Positions 22,769-35,618 are shown, counted from the first letter of the stretch. The stretch is 64,000 nucleotides of DNA from Torymus aiolomorphi (GCA_036365515.1 CM070874.1:64065583-64129582), one strand, 5' to 3'. Numbers and translations are program-made. Notes: generated from the sequence alone by a model not told the origin.

Positions 22769-24555
22769 TCATATGTATTTCTAGTTTTGTCTATCGAGAG
22801 ATTGAATAAATATTTACTTTATATGTATCTGTGTCGTGCTTACAAACTTATGCACCAATACTTTGTTATTTTAGACTATAAACACTACGTGACTTTGTTA
22901 TATTCGCTTACTTTGACAATTAGTGTACTATGTAACACAAGATATTAACAAGGTATGAATTGTGGTTATTAACGTGTTTTGAAAGTTTAAATTATTTACT
23001 ATTATAATTTTTGTAATTTATGTTTTTTAATAAATACATCCTGAAGAGGTTGGCAGACCGAGCCAATGAAACGTTACTACATGTAACTTGAAATCTAAGC
23101 GTTGATTTCACTTTTATTGCCTCCGTCAGATCGCCAAATAATCACATTCAACATAAACTATTGGGAGTGCGATTTCACATTCATCTCAACAGATCCTCAA
23201 GTTGTTTAAAACGTACGGAACTAGGTTCGTAACAGATTTTTTGTGCTTATGTAAAAAATCTGCACATTTGATTCTCTTCATTGAGTAACATTCAGACATC
23301 GTCATTGAGTTGATAAGGTGAAAATATATAATAATTTTCAAAAATATGATAGTTTTAAAAAATACTAGAGGTGTAATATATAGCAGAAACCGAACTTTTC
23401 TTAGTACATAAAAGCTCTAACGATAGCCATCTAGCGGACAAATGTATAAGTACATAAACTCATACAAGTAGGCTCGTATACATATATGTATTACTTACGT
23501 AAGCACACAGATAAAAACCTTTATACTGACTGTTATATCATTGACTATAATATATAAGTGTTAAGCGTGAAAAATTTGTTTGTGTGTTGTCTCATTAGTG
23601 ATCGCTATCCCCGCGCAAATATCATGAATCTCACATGTGCGTCTAGATAGGTACTTACGTTCTTTATTACGAAAAAAAAAATTGAGCAAAGAAAAATGGC
23701 TTTTTTGAGAAAAATATATTTTTCTAAAAAGTGCATAACTCGTGCATTTTTTATTTATTTTTTTTAAATAACAGATAGGACGTGAAAGAGGGCTCAAAAT
23801 TGTGTGTTACACGCTTAAAAGCTGAGTGAAATTTTGTGTTACAGGCTTAAAAACTTAAAAAACTGGTGAAACAGTAGCAGTTTGAAAATTACATTGAAAT
23901 TTTTTTTTTCTAAGTAAGGATTTTCTCGGAATTTTTCGGCATCGATGAACGCATGAAATTTTGATGAAACAAAAAATAAAAAAATACGTGACAAATAATT
24001 TTTGGAGAAGAACATAAATATTTTAATTGCAAAATGGTCAGTGACATAGGCATACGCGGACCACCTGATTTGAGATGGATTCGGTCTGCTATTGTCGACG
24101 AAAAATAACTATTTATACATGTGGAAATATTATATTGCAGATGCTTTACAATATAGTGATAGTTTTAAATTGTTTTAATTAAATTTCGGTGTTTATGTTA
24201 AGTAGAAATGCTTTCATTTGATTAACATATGTTAACCAACGAAGTTGGTCTATTTTATACCAGGGTATAATCTTGACCAAATTTTACATAGATATTGCCT
24301 ATATCTCAAACAAAAACTACCCATTCTGGGTAGCTGGACCATTTGAAGCTTTGAAAACTAACATAATCATCGCTGCCATTCGAATTATTAAAGCTCATAA
24401 ATTCTTAAATACTTAATTCAATGAAGAAAATAAGATGCGCTATATGACCGTAAATTCTGTAGTTGTGTTTAGTTCTGTTGTCGTAGATTCTTTATCCGAC
24501 AACGGACCCCAAGAGAATTGAAAGAGAGTGAGCTCATGTTGTGTGGTAGGAAAAT
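22769..24555. other. AT-rich stretch, start is probable Penelope 3' tail
   Basis: The block cctgaagaggttggcagacc with nearby gaaacgtt (23039-23075) resembles the short coding-like tail typical after Penelope ORFs (recalled pattern, unverified). The remainder to 24.55 kb is AT-rich with poly-A/poly-T runs and no recognisable feature. Confidence 0.4.
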
Positions 24556-24558
24556 AGG

Positions 24559-25278
24559 GCTTACGGACGTTCACCAGATGAAAACGAACCTGTGGGTGTA
24601 AATTTATATAATGACTGTAATAGTTCTAATAAATAAAGCATTATTCTTATATAATTCCATGGTATTTGATGAGATATAAAAAAGTTTATAAATCAGAATC
24701 TGGAATGTCTCCAGTGTAAGAATTGTTTATTGAAAAAAGTGGAAATGTTTATTTTGAATCCGATTTTACTGGGGATGGGCTGATTAAATTCCTAGTACGA
24801 TTTGAGGTAGGGCTTGCCATGAAATAATTGAGAAATTATCAAATAGTGAAGCGTGGCGTGCAATTGTTCGTAAGCCTCAAATACCACTTCTATAAACAAA
24901 TGTACGTCACTTTGCATTACTCGTTTATAGAAGTGGTATTTGAGGCTTACGAACAATTGCATGCCACGCTTCACTGTTTGATAATTTCTCAATTATTTCA
25001 GGACAATCCCTACCTCAAATCGGACTACGAACATAATGAGCCCTTCGCCGTTAAAATTGGATTAAAAATAAACATTTCCATAATGAATTGATGTACTTTT
25101 TTCAATAAACAATACTTACCCTGGCATCATTCCAGATTCTAATTTATAAATTTTGTTATATCTTGTCAAACACGATGGAATTATATGAGAATAAGGTTTT
25201 ATTTATTAGAACTATTACCGTCATTATATAAAATTTCTCTCACATGTTCGTTTTCATTCGGTAAACGTTCTTAAGTCA
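24559..25278. mobile_element. 720-bp near-complete palindrome (fold-back MITE)
   Basis: Sequence from ggcttacggacgttcacc pairs with gtaaacgttcttaagtc at the other end. The two sides match along almost their whole length around a centre near 24915 (gaagtggtatttgaggctta and its complement are the innermost blocks). The similar ORFs on opposite strands (24792-24992 and 24828-25091) are mirror images caused by the palindrome, not genes. Outer arms have diverged more than inner ones. Confidence 0.85.
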
Positions 25279-25399
25279 GCGTTGCAATACCCGCTCGTCA
25301 ATAGACTGTATATCATTTATAGAGTTTGCGCTCATCACGCACGTAATTTAGACTCGTCACATATTCTTAATCCCGGAAAATGCAGGTGGTCCCCCGAAA

Positions 25400-25545
25400 C
25401 ATGCTAGTTTTCGTGGCAACCTTGTGAAATATGCTAGTTTTCGTTCCACGTGCTAGTCTTCGCCGCAATCAAGTGGATCGCGCCTGTCTTCAACGTGAAT
25501 CAATGGTGTACGTCGGAATCTGACTCGTGCTAGTTTTCGTAGGGG
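25400..25545 (+). repeat. Four dispersed copies of TGCTAGTTTTCG
   Basis: The 12-mer occurs near 25404, 25431 and 25528, with a variant (tgctagtcttcg) near 25461. Spacings are irregular (about 27, 30 and 67 bp), each followed by G/T-rich bases. It may be a decayed minisatellite or a cluster of binding sites. Confidence 0.6.
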
Positions 25546-25559
25546 TCATCGATATAACA

Positions 25560-26360
25560 CTCATACCCCTATCCATCCCTTCGATATCACTTCTCAATTT
25601 TGCAATCGCAAAAACCCATACGAACCCGTAGCCGAAAAAACAAAGCAAACTTCTCTCGCTCACACACTATACATACCGATCGTATCGCCATCAGACACGC
25701 TGAGCGCGCGCGCGTCATCTCCTCTCTTCCCTTTCTTCCATCCATTCAATCACATGTGTGTGCACGCGTCTCATCATTAATGAAGCATTTATTTATCGAT
25801 CCTCTCTCTCCGTGTCCCTCTTTCTCTCTTTCTCTTTCATTCGCATTCCCTCATGAAATCGGCGCTCGCCCTGCGTCCGGTCCGCCGTCCGTGACCGTGA
25901 ACCGTCTCGCTGACCTGCGACACACACACACGCGCGTGCGGGCGCTATCCCTCATAAATCTACCTCTGTGTGTGTGTATGTATATATGTGAGTGTGTGTG
26001 TGGGTGCCGGTTTCGTCGGCTACTTGGCGAGGTGATGAGGCCTATACTCTCGGAGGCGACGCTTTTAGCCCGTTGGAATCCGAGGTGGAGGCGCGGGTGG
26101 GTTATATGAGGAAGGAAGGGAAGAGCGAGAGAAGCGAAAAGAATAATGCAATTTTGCTGATTCAATGTGAGCCGCGGTGCAGAGACGGGACTCGATTTAT
26201 GATTTCGGGCATTGGGCGGGAAGGAGTCGAGAGAGTGACTAATTTTTTAAATGTCAGAGGCTTTGACAATATAGAATTTTATGCGCTTTTTTGATGTATG
26301 ATTCTGTAGTGCTTGTCATTATAATTATTTCTTTTCTTATGGAAGGGATTCGATTGTGTT
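25560..26360. promoter_or_regulatory. CpG island with skew reversal (island 12)
   Basis: C-rich left side (catacccctatccatccc). CTCT and TG microsatellite core (25800-26003). Strongly G-rich right side (ggtggaggcgcgggtggg, gaaggaagggaagagcg). Frames of 169 and 104 codons on opposite strands are low-complexity shadows. Confidence 0.4.
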
Positions 26361-26364
26361 TAAT

Positions 26365-27385
26365 CTGAATGAGAGATGACAAAAATTTATTTGAAGACTT
26401 AAATTACATTCGAAAGTGACTTGCATGTTGTTAAAACTTTTTATTTTTCAAATAAGATTCATCTTGCTTTTTGAAACGCAGCCATTAAATTTTAAGCTAA
26501 CTACGAGATACAATTATCTCTAATTCGCGAGTATTGCTCAAATTTAGGTATAGGTATGTTCTTGAATGTCAAACAAAAGGACTTAACTTTTCAAAAAAGA
26601 AAATTGTACTAGTGAATACAAGTTTTCATTTGTAGAATCTGAAAATTTTAATTCTATCCCAAGTTATGCCAATTCTAAGTTGCGCAATGAAAATAATATA
26701 AGTTTGAGCGAAATCCGGAAGTCGTGACCTCTCTTAGTAAAATTAATACGAAAAATATTGAATACGTAGAACAGAAAATTTTCGGCCATCAGAAATAATA
26801 GGTTTTGAAATAACATCTCAATTTAAACTTGCATAAATTGGAATAATTCCAGATTACCTACATCTCTATTACATTGGCGAAATTTTTATAGGTTCTGAAT
26901 AGGGTAACTCCTTGGCCTTGGGGAGCTATTCAACCAATCGATATATTCGGGTTTGGTTACGCCCAACTTAAATTCTAATTTATGTGTTTGGCGTATATAA
27001 GAGTTCCCTTTATTAATTGTTTGCACTTCTCAGGAGCGATGTATCATCTTATGGGCGTTAAATTTCCACTCGCTAAGTTTATTTACCCTTGTGGCTAAAC
27101 AGGGGAATATAGATATCTTTCTTCATTTCAGAATTGATGAATTTATTTGAATAAATCAACATTTATACCCTTCTCAAATTCGAATAAAAAGAATCGTTTA
27201 CCTTAATTCGAAATGAATCATCTAAATATTTAAATGATTCATTTCTTCAAGTCTGATAATATTATCAGACTTCACTCATCCAACTTTTTTCTCAACTGTC
27301 ACATGGAAAAGCTCTAGTCATACTCATTTCCTGATACACTAATAACTTTCCATAATGAGTATGTCAGCGTTAGCTTATATCCCCA
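26365..27385. other. AT-rich stretch containing twin palindromes
   Basis: Otherwise featureless AT-rich DNA. At 27210-27245 gaaatgaatcat and its complement form a stem with a 12-nt loop. Three bases on, 27249-27272 is a perfect 24-bp palindrome (aagtctgataat and its complement). Confidence 0.6.
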
Positions 27386-27389
27386 ATAA

Positions 27390-27860
27390 TATTCAGCGTT
27401 CATCCGTTTATATATTCGCGCTATAACATTTCGATACGCCATAAATCAACGGCACATCACCTTCAGTCAAAGCGACAATAAATCCACGTCACGTTCACGA
27501 TACGCACGTCGCGGCCGCGCGCATCTTCTTGTTTGGAGTCGTTAAAGATGATTCTACAAACACAGAGCGAGAGAAAGAGCCCCGCTTGTAGTATACGTTT
27601 TGTGCAGCACTCGCTCGCGCACGCCGTAATGCTGTAATAACCCTTCCTGCGTTGCGTAACGTGCAATCGGCGCAGATCTATATATAGATAGTCCTAGAAC
27701 TACTTGCGGCGAATTGTCTGAGAGAGCTTGATTGGCTTTTGCGAGAAAAGTATTTTCGTTTTGCAATTTTAAAATCTATCCGCCGCGTGATTTAGTGCAT
27801 TAAACGTCGAAGTGAGTTATGGGTTTTCAAGTTCAGTGCTTGGGTATATATTGGAATCTT
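27390..27860. promoter_or_regulatory. CpG island (island 13)
   Basis: C-rich left side (caacggcacatcaccttc), core with cgcggccgcgcgc (27511-27523), G-rich right side (gagttatgggttttcaag, cagtgcttgggtatat). Confidence 0.36.
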
Positions 27861-28079
27861 TTTTTCTCGTTAATTTTTTAAAGTTCGTTCCGGTTTAAAA
27901 AAAAGTGCATTAATATTTAAAAAATTCAAACTGGACATGTTGTTATGATGTATTGATTAGGATGAAAAAATCTACAAATTGTTTGATTTCTGGTATAATA
28001 ATATTCTGGCCATCTTTTATGTGTGTTATAGTAAGTGATCAAAGAAATAATTTAACAATTTACAATAGTTCGATTGCAG

Positions 28080-28770
28080 AAACGCATTTTATGCAAAACA
28101 CATAATCGCACGATGCACCCTAAAAGCTTTATACTGTATCTGACGTAAAATCAATTCGAAGAAGTGCAGTATACCAGGCACTTTTTCTCTCCCTCTTCGA
28201 TGAAATCCACGAACAATTTCGAATTCCCGCAGTAATGTCCCCTCAGGCATGTAAAGTGACGAATAATCAGCGACGACAGTCCCTTTAAAACCCCGGCATA
28301 ATGCGAATTTATTTACCTTCCATGCGATGCACACGTGCAGTTCAGCGAAATCTTTCGCAAAAAAATACACACACACACACATCGTCGGCCCCCAGCATGA
28401 CAACCAGGGGGCGCATTAGCCTGGCTAATTGAAAAACTTTAATGCCCGCGGAAACTCGCCCGGAATACGAAACTTTTACAGCCGTTTTATGCCCGCCGCG
28501 AGTGCAGAGAGGGGCAGGGACGAGCGCACGATAAAAACAACGTCGTCGCGTGCCTTTGAATTCGGCGAGCGAGCGAGCCACTCTCGGAATAATGCGTGTG
28601 CATTAAGGATCGAAGGAGCGCATGGTGAAAAAAAAAGGCGAGGCTAAGCGACACACACGTGCACTTCGTAAACTCGGCGATTCACGGTGATGGTTTTTGT
28701 GAAGATACAAGCAAAAAGCAGTGTGCGTTTTGAGGTTTGAGTATTCGGTAGATTTACAGAAGTGTATTTA
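28080..28770. promoter_or_regulatory. CpG-rich island (island 14)
   Basis: Core at 28420-28680 with CpG-rich and GA-rich sequence plus a (CA)7 tract at 28366-28381. The right side is G/T-rich. No splice pair or start codon with support. Confidence 0.33.
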
Positions 28771-28774
28771 TGTA

Positions 28775-29535
28775 TAAAAGCCCAGTATACGAAGTTTATG
28801 AAAAAAAATTCGTTTTTTTTTGTTTTATGTATTTTTATGTATTTTTTTTTTGTATTTTATTTCGCTCTCTTTGACCTGATTTCTTTAACACCCAACAATT
28901 GCAAATTTCACTTCTAATTTACATTTCCGAATACACATCACACAGTCGCACACACAGCATATCATTAAAGTTCCAATCCCGTAAACCGATAAAATTCTTT
29001 CGCGCGCTCGCGCCATGATTAATGATTTATCTAACCCTTTGAAGTTGCCCAACACAGCAGCAGCCGCCTCGGTGGCATTGTTCTGCTGCCCGCACCCGCA
29101 TTATCACCGCAATTCAGCCGGACAAACGTTCTCCCTCTCTCTTGCTCTGGCCGGTCGCACACACAGATGCACCAATTTTTTCCCCTCATTTGAAAGCCAC
29201 GCTCACGTGTGTATTGGTTACACCCTGCGCGATTCCTTTTTTCCTCGCCTAGAAATTCCCGGCTGCTGTAAAAGTGTGCAACGTGGGCGGACGCGGCGAG
29301 ATTGATCGATCGCTCCCCCGTTAATTGTCATTGTCGACGTTCAGGGTTGTGCCGCCGCTGCCGCTGCTCTCCGGCAAATTCGATTAGTCGAATGATTTGA
29401 GGCCTTGGTGCGACTCGGAGAATTGGAATGCGCTGCCGCGGCGAGGGTATAAATATTGCACCGGTGGCGGCGGTGGTATAGTGGCTCCGTGAGTATAGAG
29501 CGGGAACCGCCTCCCAGCCGCAATGGAATGCAATG
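28775..29535. promoter_or_regulatory. CpG island with skew reversal (island 15)
   Basis: T-runs, then a C-rich left side (cacacagtcgcacacacagc), a core (cagcagcagccgcctcgg, 29056) and a G-rich right side (ggtggcggcggtggtata near 29463). Confidence 0.36.
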
Positions 29536-29539
29536 TTTA

Positions 29540-30150
29540 TGTCTCCGACATTAATTTAATTGTATTTGACGAGATAATTTAGGTTTGTCTCGGGTATATA
29601 TCTCGATAGGTTAGACGATAATATCGCGAGGATATGACTCAATAAATTTTAGAGACTAGTTCTCATCGTACCTTTTGATATAATTGCAAAAAATAATTCT
29701 AATCTGGATTTGAAATCGTTACTGTTTTTGAGTTGACTTATAAAAATAAAAATTTTTAATTAAATTTTCAACTTTTTGCTATCGCAAACAAAAATAAATA
29801 TGCTCCAAACATTGTTTAATTTGTTGTTATCAATATATAGATACACCATTTTTACAATGAAATTATCATACAATGTTGTATTATAGCATTATTAAGATTA
29901 GTTGTAGATAAATTATATCTATGCTTGCATATATGAATTATTATAATTTCTCATCCGTAAAAACCATTATACCAACGGCTCTATATCATTATTACATTCT
30001 TATAATACTATACCTGAAACAAATTACAAATATTAGTCTTTCCAAGGGCTATACGTCAACCCACATCTTATCCGAGCGGCCTAGCATTTTCCCACAATCA
30101 GTCCTTGCGGAAAATGACCATAAAATATTTTAATCCAATTTAAAAATACC
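29540..30150. other. AT-rich non-coding stretch
   Basis: AT-rich. The 70-codon plus frame at 29921-30133 shows no protein-like pattern. Nothing else recognised. Confidence 0.55.
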
Positions 30151-30154
30151 GAGA

Positions 30155-30840
30155 AAGAAAAAAAAGATCTTATATAGAACTGCAATATCTCGACCAGCGG
30201 TCACGATTACAGTAATCCCCTTCCATATTACAATAATCCCGGCTCCTTTCACCCCGTCGCTCTCTAGCGCGGCCGCGCGCGCGCGTGTCAATCGCCCCGA
30301 CTCAACCCATTTTTACACCCGCCTCCTTTTCAAGGCGATTAGCAGCAACAGCAGCAAGCAGGAGAGTTTCCTGAGACTCAGGGTATCAAACGCTTCCAAT
30401 TAATTAGAAGCGAAAGTTAAGTGAAATTGCGCAGCCACCGCGAGGAGACAGCCCATTGTCTGCCTCTTGCGAGCGCGCGCGTGCCTTTGTGGAACGAGGG
30501 AGAGAAGGAGGAAAAAAAAAACGACACGAACGGGGGGAACGGAACAGTGCGGCGCGATATCCGTTCGCGTGCTGCTGCAGTCGTCGTCGGCCCACATACC
30601 CGGGATTCCCTTTCCACGCGCTTTTTGCGCTGCTGGTATGCTGCTGCTACTGAGGTGGGTGATGTATAGGTGGACCGAGAGACACACACACACAGAGACA
30701 CGGAGACCTAAATGTCCTAATTTGGAGCTCGATGCTCAAGGTTAAAGGTGAAAAATCTGATTTAGTATGGATGGGTAGCTGTAATGGATGGAAGATCGTA
30801 TAGGTTGTGTATGTTTATATGTGTGCTGTAAAAATTTATT
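30155..30840. promoter_or_regulatory. CpG island with skew reversal (island 16)
   Basis: C-rich left side (taatcccggctcctttcacc), core with ggccgcgcgcgcgcg (30271-30285) and six overlapping open frames on both strands caused by GC richness, G-rich right side (gtatggatgggtagctg). Confidence 0.4.
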
Positions 30841-31150
30841 GGTGATGTTTTCAAGGGACTCCGTTTTTCGGTCAACTGATCTTGATTGATTACCGTATAG
30901 GGTTTCGTCGCACTAGTCACAGAACTTTTTTTCTGAAATAGCTCTAGCTTACTTTCTAACACTTTCAAAAAGTACATTTTTCCTTTTTTCAGCATTGTAG
31001 TTCTATAAATTGGTCTGAAAATTAAAAATTTGTTAATGCAAAGTACTCCACCTTTTCTAAAGAGTCAAAAATATTTAGTATAGTACTAGAAAAAAAACTT
31101 CGACACAAATACAGCCAACTTGAAATTTCGGAATCCCAAAGATGATAAAT
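30840..31150. other. AT-rich spacer
   Basis: No recognisable feature. Confidence 0.5.
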
Positions 31151-31730
31151 CATTCTCTTTAAGTTACATATTACCTCTTTCTTTACACCGAACCATCAGC
31201 TGTTTCGCCCACCTATCGTCACATCACTCAACGCGTCACGGCATCACGACAAAAAAGTGCCTTCCTTTCATCTGCAACGCTCTACGAGAGCAGCACCACG
31301 CCTCGTGTTATAGGCGTGTACACACATCACGTGCCACTCGCTCATGCGGAACCTATCATCCACTGCTCTCGGTTTCCTCACACGACTCTTGTACAGCGCG
31401 CCGCAACTTCTCCTATGAAAGCAGTTGGGGCGAAAAGTTTCGCTGGTCACGTTTAACGCAGATCGATTCAATCAACGCGCGCGCACGATGATTTCTCATT
31501 GTCGACGGCGCGTCCTCGCTGATCTGCAAATAGACGTTTTCGAAATCAGTGTTGCGCTGATGCGGTAGGGTGCGGTTGAGAGCGCATCTCTTCTTCATGA
31601 AGTGATGTGTGTTATATATACCCCACATCGTGGGGTATTGAAAAATTGAATTCTATTATGAGAGCAGCAACCTTGACATGTTTGCGGGTTATGTGTAGGA
31701 GTGGAGAAGCTATTTATTTTTTTCTTTTGA
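31150..31730. promoter_or_regulatory. CpG island (island 17)
   Basis: C-rich left side (cacctatcgtcacatcac), right side G-rich (gatgcggtagggtgcggttg). Contains a 19-bp hairpin (taccccacatcgtggggta, 31619-31637). Confidence 0.36.
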
Positions 31731-31734
31731 GGTG

Positions 31735-32025
31735 ATCTATAAAGGGTGTAAATATATCGCGTGCAATTGACTCGCTGAGTTTAAATGCGATTTATATTTA
31801 CTAACCCAATTTTTAAATTGAGAACAGAGCTACTTCACTTCCCTGAATAAATATATATAAATATACATTACAATTAGTTTAAATATACGCTCATATAAAT
31901 TTGAATTTCATGACGTTTTCTAGTTGTCTTGATTATTTCTAAATCAGTTTACACTTTACAAAATTCTACGTGGTCTAAGTAAAATTCCCGAAACTTAAAT
32001 GAATATTCACTACATTAACAAAAAT
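31735..32025. other. AT-rich spacer
   Basis: No recognisable feature. Confidence 0.5.
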
Positions 32026-32029
32026 TCAC

Positions 32030-32640
32030 TCAACTGTAGTATATTTTCCTTTATTCAATCCCGTCCTCCGCCACGAAATCTCTCTCCAGCAAAACCAACT
32101 CGGAAAAACGAAAGCCAGGCTAACCTATACACTCTCCAAAAAAATAATCTCCCCTCTCTCTTCCAACCCCTGCAATTGGAAAGGTGCGAAATTACGATGA
32201 CTCTGCGAATTTCGCGCTTCGTTGGCTCGGCTAAACATCCTCATTGTCTTGGATCGCGCGGCACGTGACACCTAGCTCACTGGGAAGAAATGGATCGAGA
32301 GAGTCGAAAGGGGACGACGAGAGAAAGCAGGTGTTTTTCCCGCTGGCGCAAAGCAAGGGGGATACGACATATATATATATTTTCACCTCCGCGTGCGCGA
32401 GTGGAAAGAAGACGGGATGATCCAGCGGCGGCGAGCGCGATTGACCTTGCCTACGGCGGCGCCTCTCGGGCGCTATAACGTGTCGCTGAAATCGAAAGCT
32501 ATACGCTATAGCGGAAGAGAGGAGAGAAGATGGTGTTGCTGGAATAAAAGCATTCGGAGATTTCCAATTGCGGTTGGGTTTTGGTTGGATTTTTTCGTTG
32601 AAATTGTTGATGAATGATATAGTTGCTTAATCGTGGTTAA
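32030..32640. promoter_or_regulatory. CpG island with skew reversal (island 18)
   Basis: C-rich left side (caatcccgtcctccgccacg), CpG core at 32210-32520, G-rich right side (gcggttgggttttggttgg). Confidence 0.4.
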
Positions 32641-32815
32641 TATTAAGATAGGACTTGGGTAAAAAATAAACGTAAATTACTTGATTTTTATCGAATAGTT
32701 AAATTCTGGTTTAAAAGTGACTAATTTTTATAAGTACAATTTCTACTTGGGCAAATGAATAACAATATTTTGAAGATTTAATCAGTTTTTTATTGTTAAC
32801 TATTCATTTGTTTTC
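32640..32815. other. AT-rich spacer
   Basis: No recognisable feature. Confidence 0.5.
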
Positions 32816-32817
<2 letters not shown>

Positions 32818-32850
<33 letters not shown>

Positions 32851-33310
32851 TTATACGGGCATACGCCCTCGTACATCTTATTATTTATGCACGATATTAT
32901 ATGCAAGATATACAATTAAATTACGATTACAAGCATAGAGTAAAAAATCTTCGGACTAAAAACTAGTGACTAATGAATTTAGTGCACATTTGAAAAGTAT
33001 AATATTAGAGATGTTGGTGATATTTCGTGGAAGCAGCGTCCATGAGCGCTTCAGCTGGTTAACCATAGAATAAAAACCGAAATTTGAGTTTTGTGTTTCT
33101 TCATACAGGACTCTGTGATTGCGTAAATGGTATGTTATGTGTCTTTCAAGAAAAAGGTTGGTAAGAAGATCACTATTGAAATAGTTGTGAGTAGCTTTAA
33201 AAGTGAAAAGGCAGTGATGGTAATGATTTTAAGAGCTGATGGTTTGGATGATGTAAGATGACGCGACATCAGTGTAGTTGTGATCCAATCTAATCATCGG
33301 TCTACTATTA
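32818..33310 (-). mobile_element. 3' end of a LINE-type retrotransposon with TTTA tail
   Basis: In minus-strand sense an open stretch reads FTFKATHNYFNSDLLTNLFL, ERHITYHLRNHRVLYEE, QLKRSWTLLPRNITNI and IILFKCALNSLVTSF, ending at TAG (32958-32956). This fits the C-terminal region after the reverse transcriptase of CR1/Jockey-like LINEs (basic patch, LP-x-x-I, F-K-x-x-L). It is followed by a short 3' end (gtacgagggcgtatgcccgt) and a (TAAA)8 tail at 32818-32852. An upstream in-frame stop shows decay, and the copy is strongly 5'-truncated. Confidence 0.65.
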
Positions 33311-33985
33311 ACGTAGATGATTTTTTTTCTTTATTATATATTAGAGTTTATTTTATCAATTGAAGGAAACGCCCGACGATTTATCCTTTAAAAATTCTTG
33401 ATTGCACTTTAATTATTATAATATTGTGCACAATTCTTTGACTGCTATTTATTGTGTCAAATTGCTTCTAAAAATTTAAATATGTATTTAAACACATATA
33501 TAGAAAAAAAAGTGATTGATAAGTTAGTTACCTTCCTTATCTATTATCTTTCGCCCTGAATAGCCGTTAGATTCACTTATTAAATTATTAGAGTTTATGT
33601 TTAAAAATGTTGATATCCTAATACATAGTCACACAATATATAAATAATACATGATACCATTAAAATGAAAATAATCAAAATATACTATTACGGTATCAAG
33701 TTATAATATTACCTTATATTAAAGTAATTTGAGCCAATTTCATACAAGGCACCAAGCTGCTTACCGTATTTTATAATCACTGAAATTCTTGCCAAGGTTA
33801 ATAGCATATTGTTATTCAATAACTGTATATTTCAAAGCCCCATTCAATTGAAATTCAAGCATATACTTAACCACTGTTTACATTTTCTCAGGCTTTATCG
33901 TCTCGACGTACACAAAAATTCTCTGATAAATTATCCGAACGACGCTAAACACACGAAAACATCGTTTAAATTACAATTAACGATG
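33310..33985. other. AT-rich non-coding stretch
   Basis: No recognisable feature. Confidence 0.55.
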
Positions 33986-33989
33986 CACC

Positions 33990-35070
33990 TATATCAACCC
34001 ACACATCACGACTCAAGCACCGAAAAATCATGGAAAAGCGCGCGCGCGCCTCTCCCATTAATTCAAACTTTCACGCACGCTGCTGCTGTCCGCGCGGCGC
34101 ACGTTCCAATTCCTTAGCACAAATAGATTTGATGCAACATTAATTCCATCGTAACGAGAGACAAAAGAATGCAAATTACGCTTCTCTGCGCCGGCGGAGA
34201 CCTACATATTTCGTAACCCGTCAGGAAGCAGCAGCGCTTTCGTATGCGTTTGAAGAAGAAGAAAAAAAAATGAAAAAAGTAGCAGCCGCCTCGGAAAAGA
34301 TAAGCCGTCGGCTTAATTCAGTGAATCTTAATTAGGCCGGTGTGTTGTGCGTATACATATACGCGCCCGCGCGCTTCTCTCACTTGGCGCATAATTTGGA
34401 CATCGCTCACCGGGGCCCCACCTTCTCTCGCGGAAGTCTTTTACCGGAGAGTTATATATATGCATAAGTAAACATACGCGCTAGCCGCCGCTCTTTTTTC
34501 AGAGCAGTATGTATATAACACGCTGAGCACACATACGTCTCGAAGTTGTCTCCTCTACCCTGGATTTTACGGGCGCGCGGGCGGGCAATTAAGGGAGTTT
34601 CACTACTGTCGGAGTGGGCATTGTTTTACGATTGTATTTATACGTAGACGGCTGCGAGCCCATGTGGCTATGTATGTATACTCGTTCGTTAATTTTCCTT
34701 CGGGTTTGTAGTGCTACTGCTTAGATCACGGCCGCGTCGTTCTTTATACCCTGGACTTTTTTATTGCTTCCTTCGCGGGTAGTGTTGCTGCAGGCCTTAA
34801 CGGTAAAAAATACCTGACTCGTGGGATTTCTCGTTTTTTTTTTCCTTAATTTTTGGAGTTTAAGCGGGGATATGTATGAATGGCGAAAAGACGGTGCGCG
34901 GGTCATCCTGCGATTGTGCAAGCTGGAATAATATAGTTTAGATGAATGGAAACGGTTATTCTGATATGCTGGAACGAGTGTGCGGTGTAATGAGTTCGTA
35001 ATATCCTTATTATTTTTCTTAATTGGAGGAAATTTAAGTGCGGAGGGAAGAGAGATAAGGAAGATATTAT
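33990..35070. promoter_or_regulatory. Large CpG island with skew reversal (island 19)
   Basis: C-rich left side (caacccacacatcacgac), core at 34030-34600 with gcgcgcgcgc and TATA-like strings (gagttatatatatgcat at 34449), G-rich right side (gcggagggaagagagata). Confidence 0.4.
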
Positions 35071-35074
35071 TGTG

Positions 35075-35360
35075 TCAGAATGGGGCGAGCGTAAACATTT
35101 TCGTAAGAGCAGGTGTGCAGTGGTACAGTTAGAGTCAATTATTTATCGAAAAGTTGGAGGCGTAATAACTGGAAATTATTGTTGTATTTATACAATTTTT
35201 CTTTTTTTTCTGAATAAATAGTCAATATATAAATCAATACAAAGTTAATGGAAATGGACTTAGTGGCAATATTACTAATTCCCGAAAAAAATTTTGATTT
35301 TTAAAAATAGTAAATTAGCACAAAAACGTCCTGATATATCCTGTACAACTTTCATTTGGG
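35075..35360. other. AT-rich spacer
   Basis: No recognisable feature. Confidence 0.5.
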
Positions 35361-35618
35361 TACACTGAAAAAAAAGTACAGGAAAAAGTACTAAACGTTC
35401 AATAAAAATTACCATCTTGTGCAGGGAACGCGACCACAGACTGTAAAAACCCAAAAAATTACCATACTTTATAAGAAATTTTACCAGAAATATAGGAAAA
35501 TTTACTATACTCTATTGTAAAATTTACTGTAAAGTATGGTAATTTTTCGGGTCTTTACAGTCTGTGGTAGCTTTACGAGACAGTATAGTAATTTTTACAA
35601 AACTTTTCTTTCAGTGTA
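35361..35618. mobile_element. 258-bp MITE with TA-CACTGAAA ends
   Basis: Left end tacactgaaaaaaaagtac and right end acttttctttcagtgta are inverted copies, with TA at both borders (the target used by Tc1/mariner-type elements). Internal inverted blocks include cacagactgtaaaaaccc against gggtctttacagtctgtg, and ttaccatacttta against its complement. No coding capacity. Confidence 0.8.

Noticed and set aside
24792..25091. Pair of similar ORFs on opposite strands
   Set aside because: They are mirror images produced by the 720-bp palindrome.
25600..26294. ORFs of 169, 104 and 100 codons
   Set aside because: They overlap on both strands in a CpG island with CT/TG microsatellites and show no protein signature.
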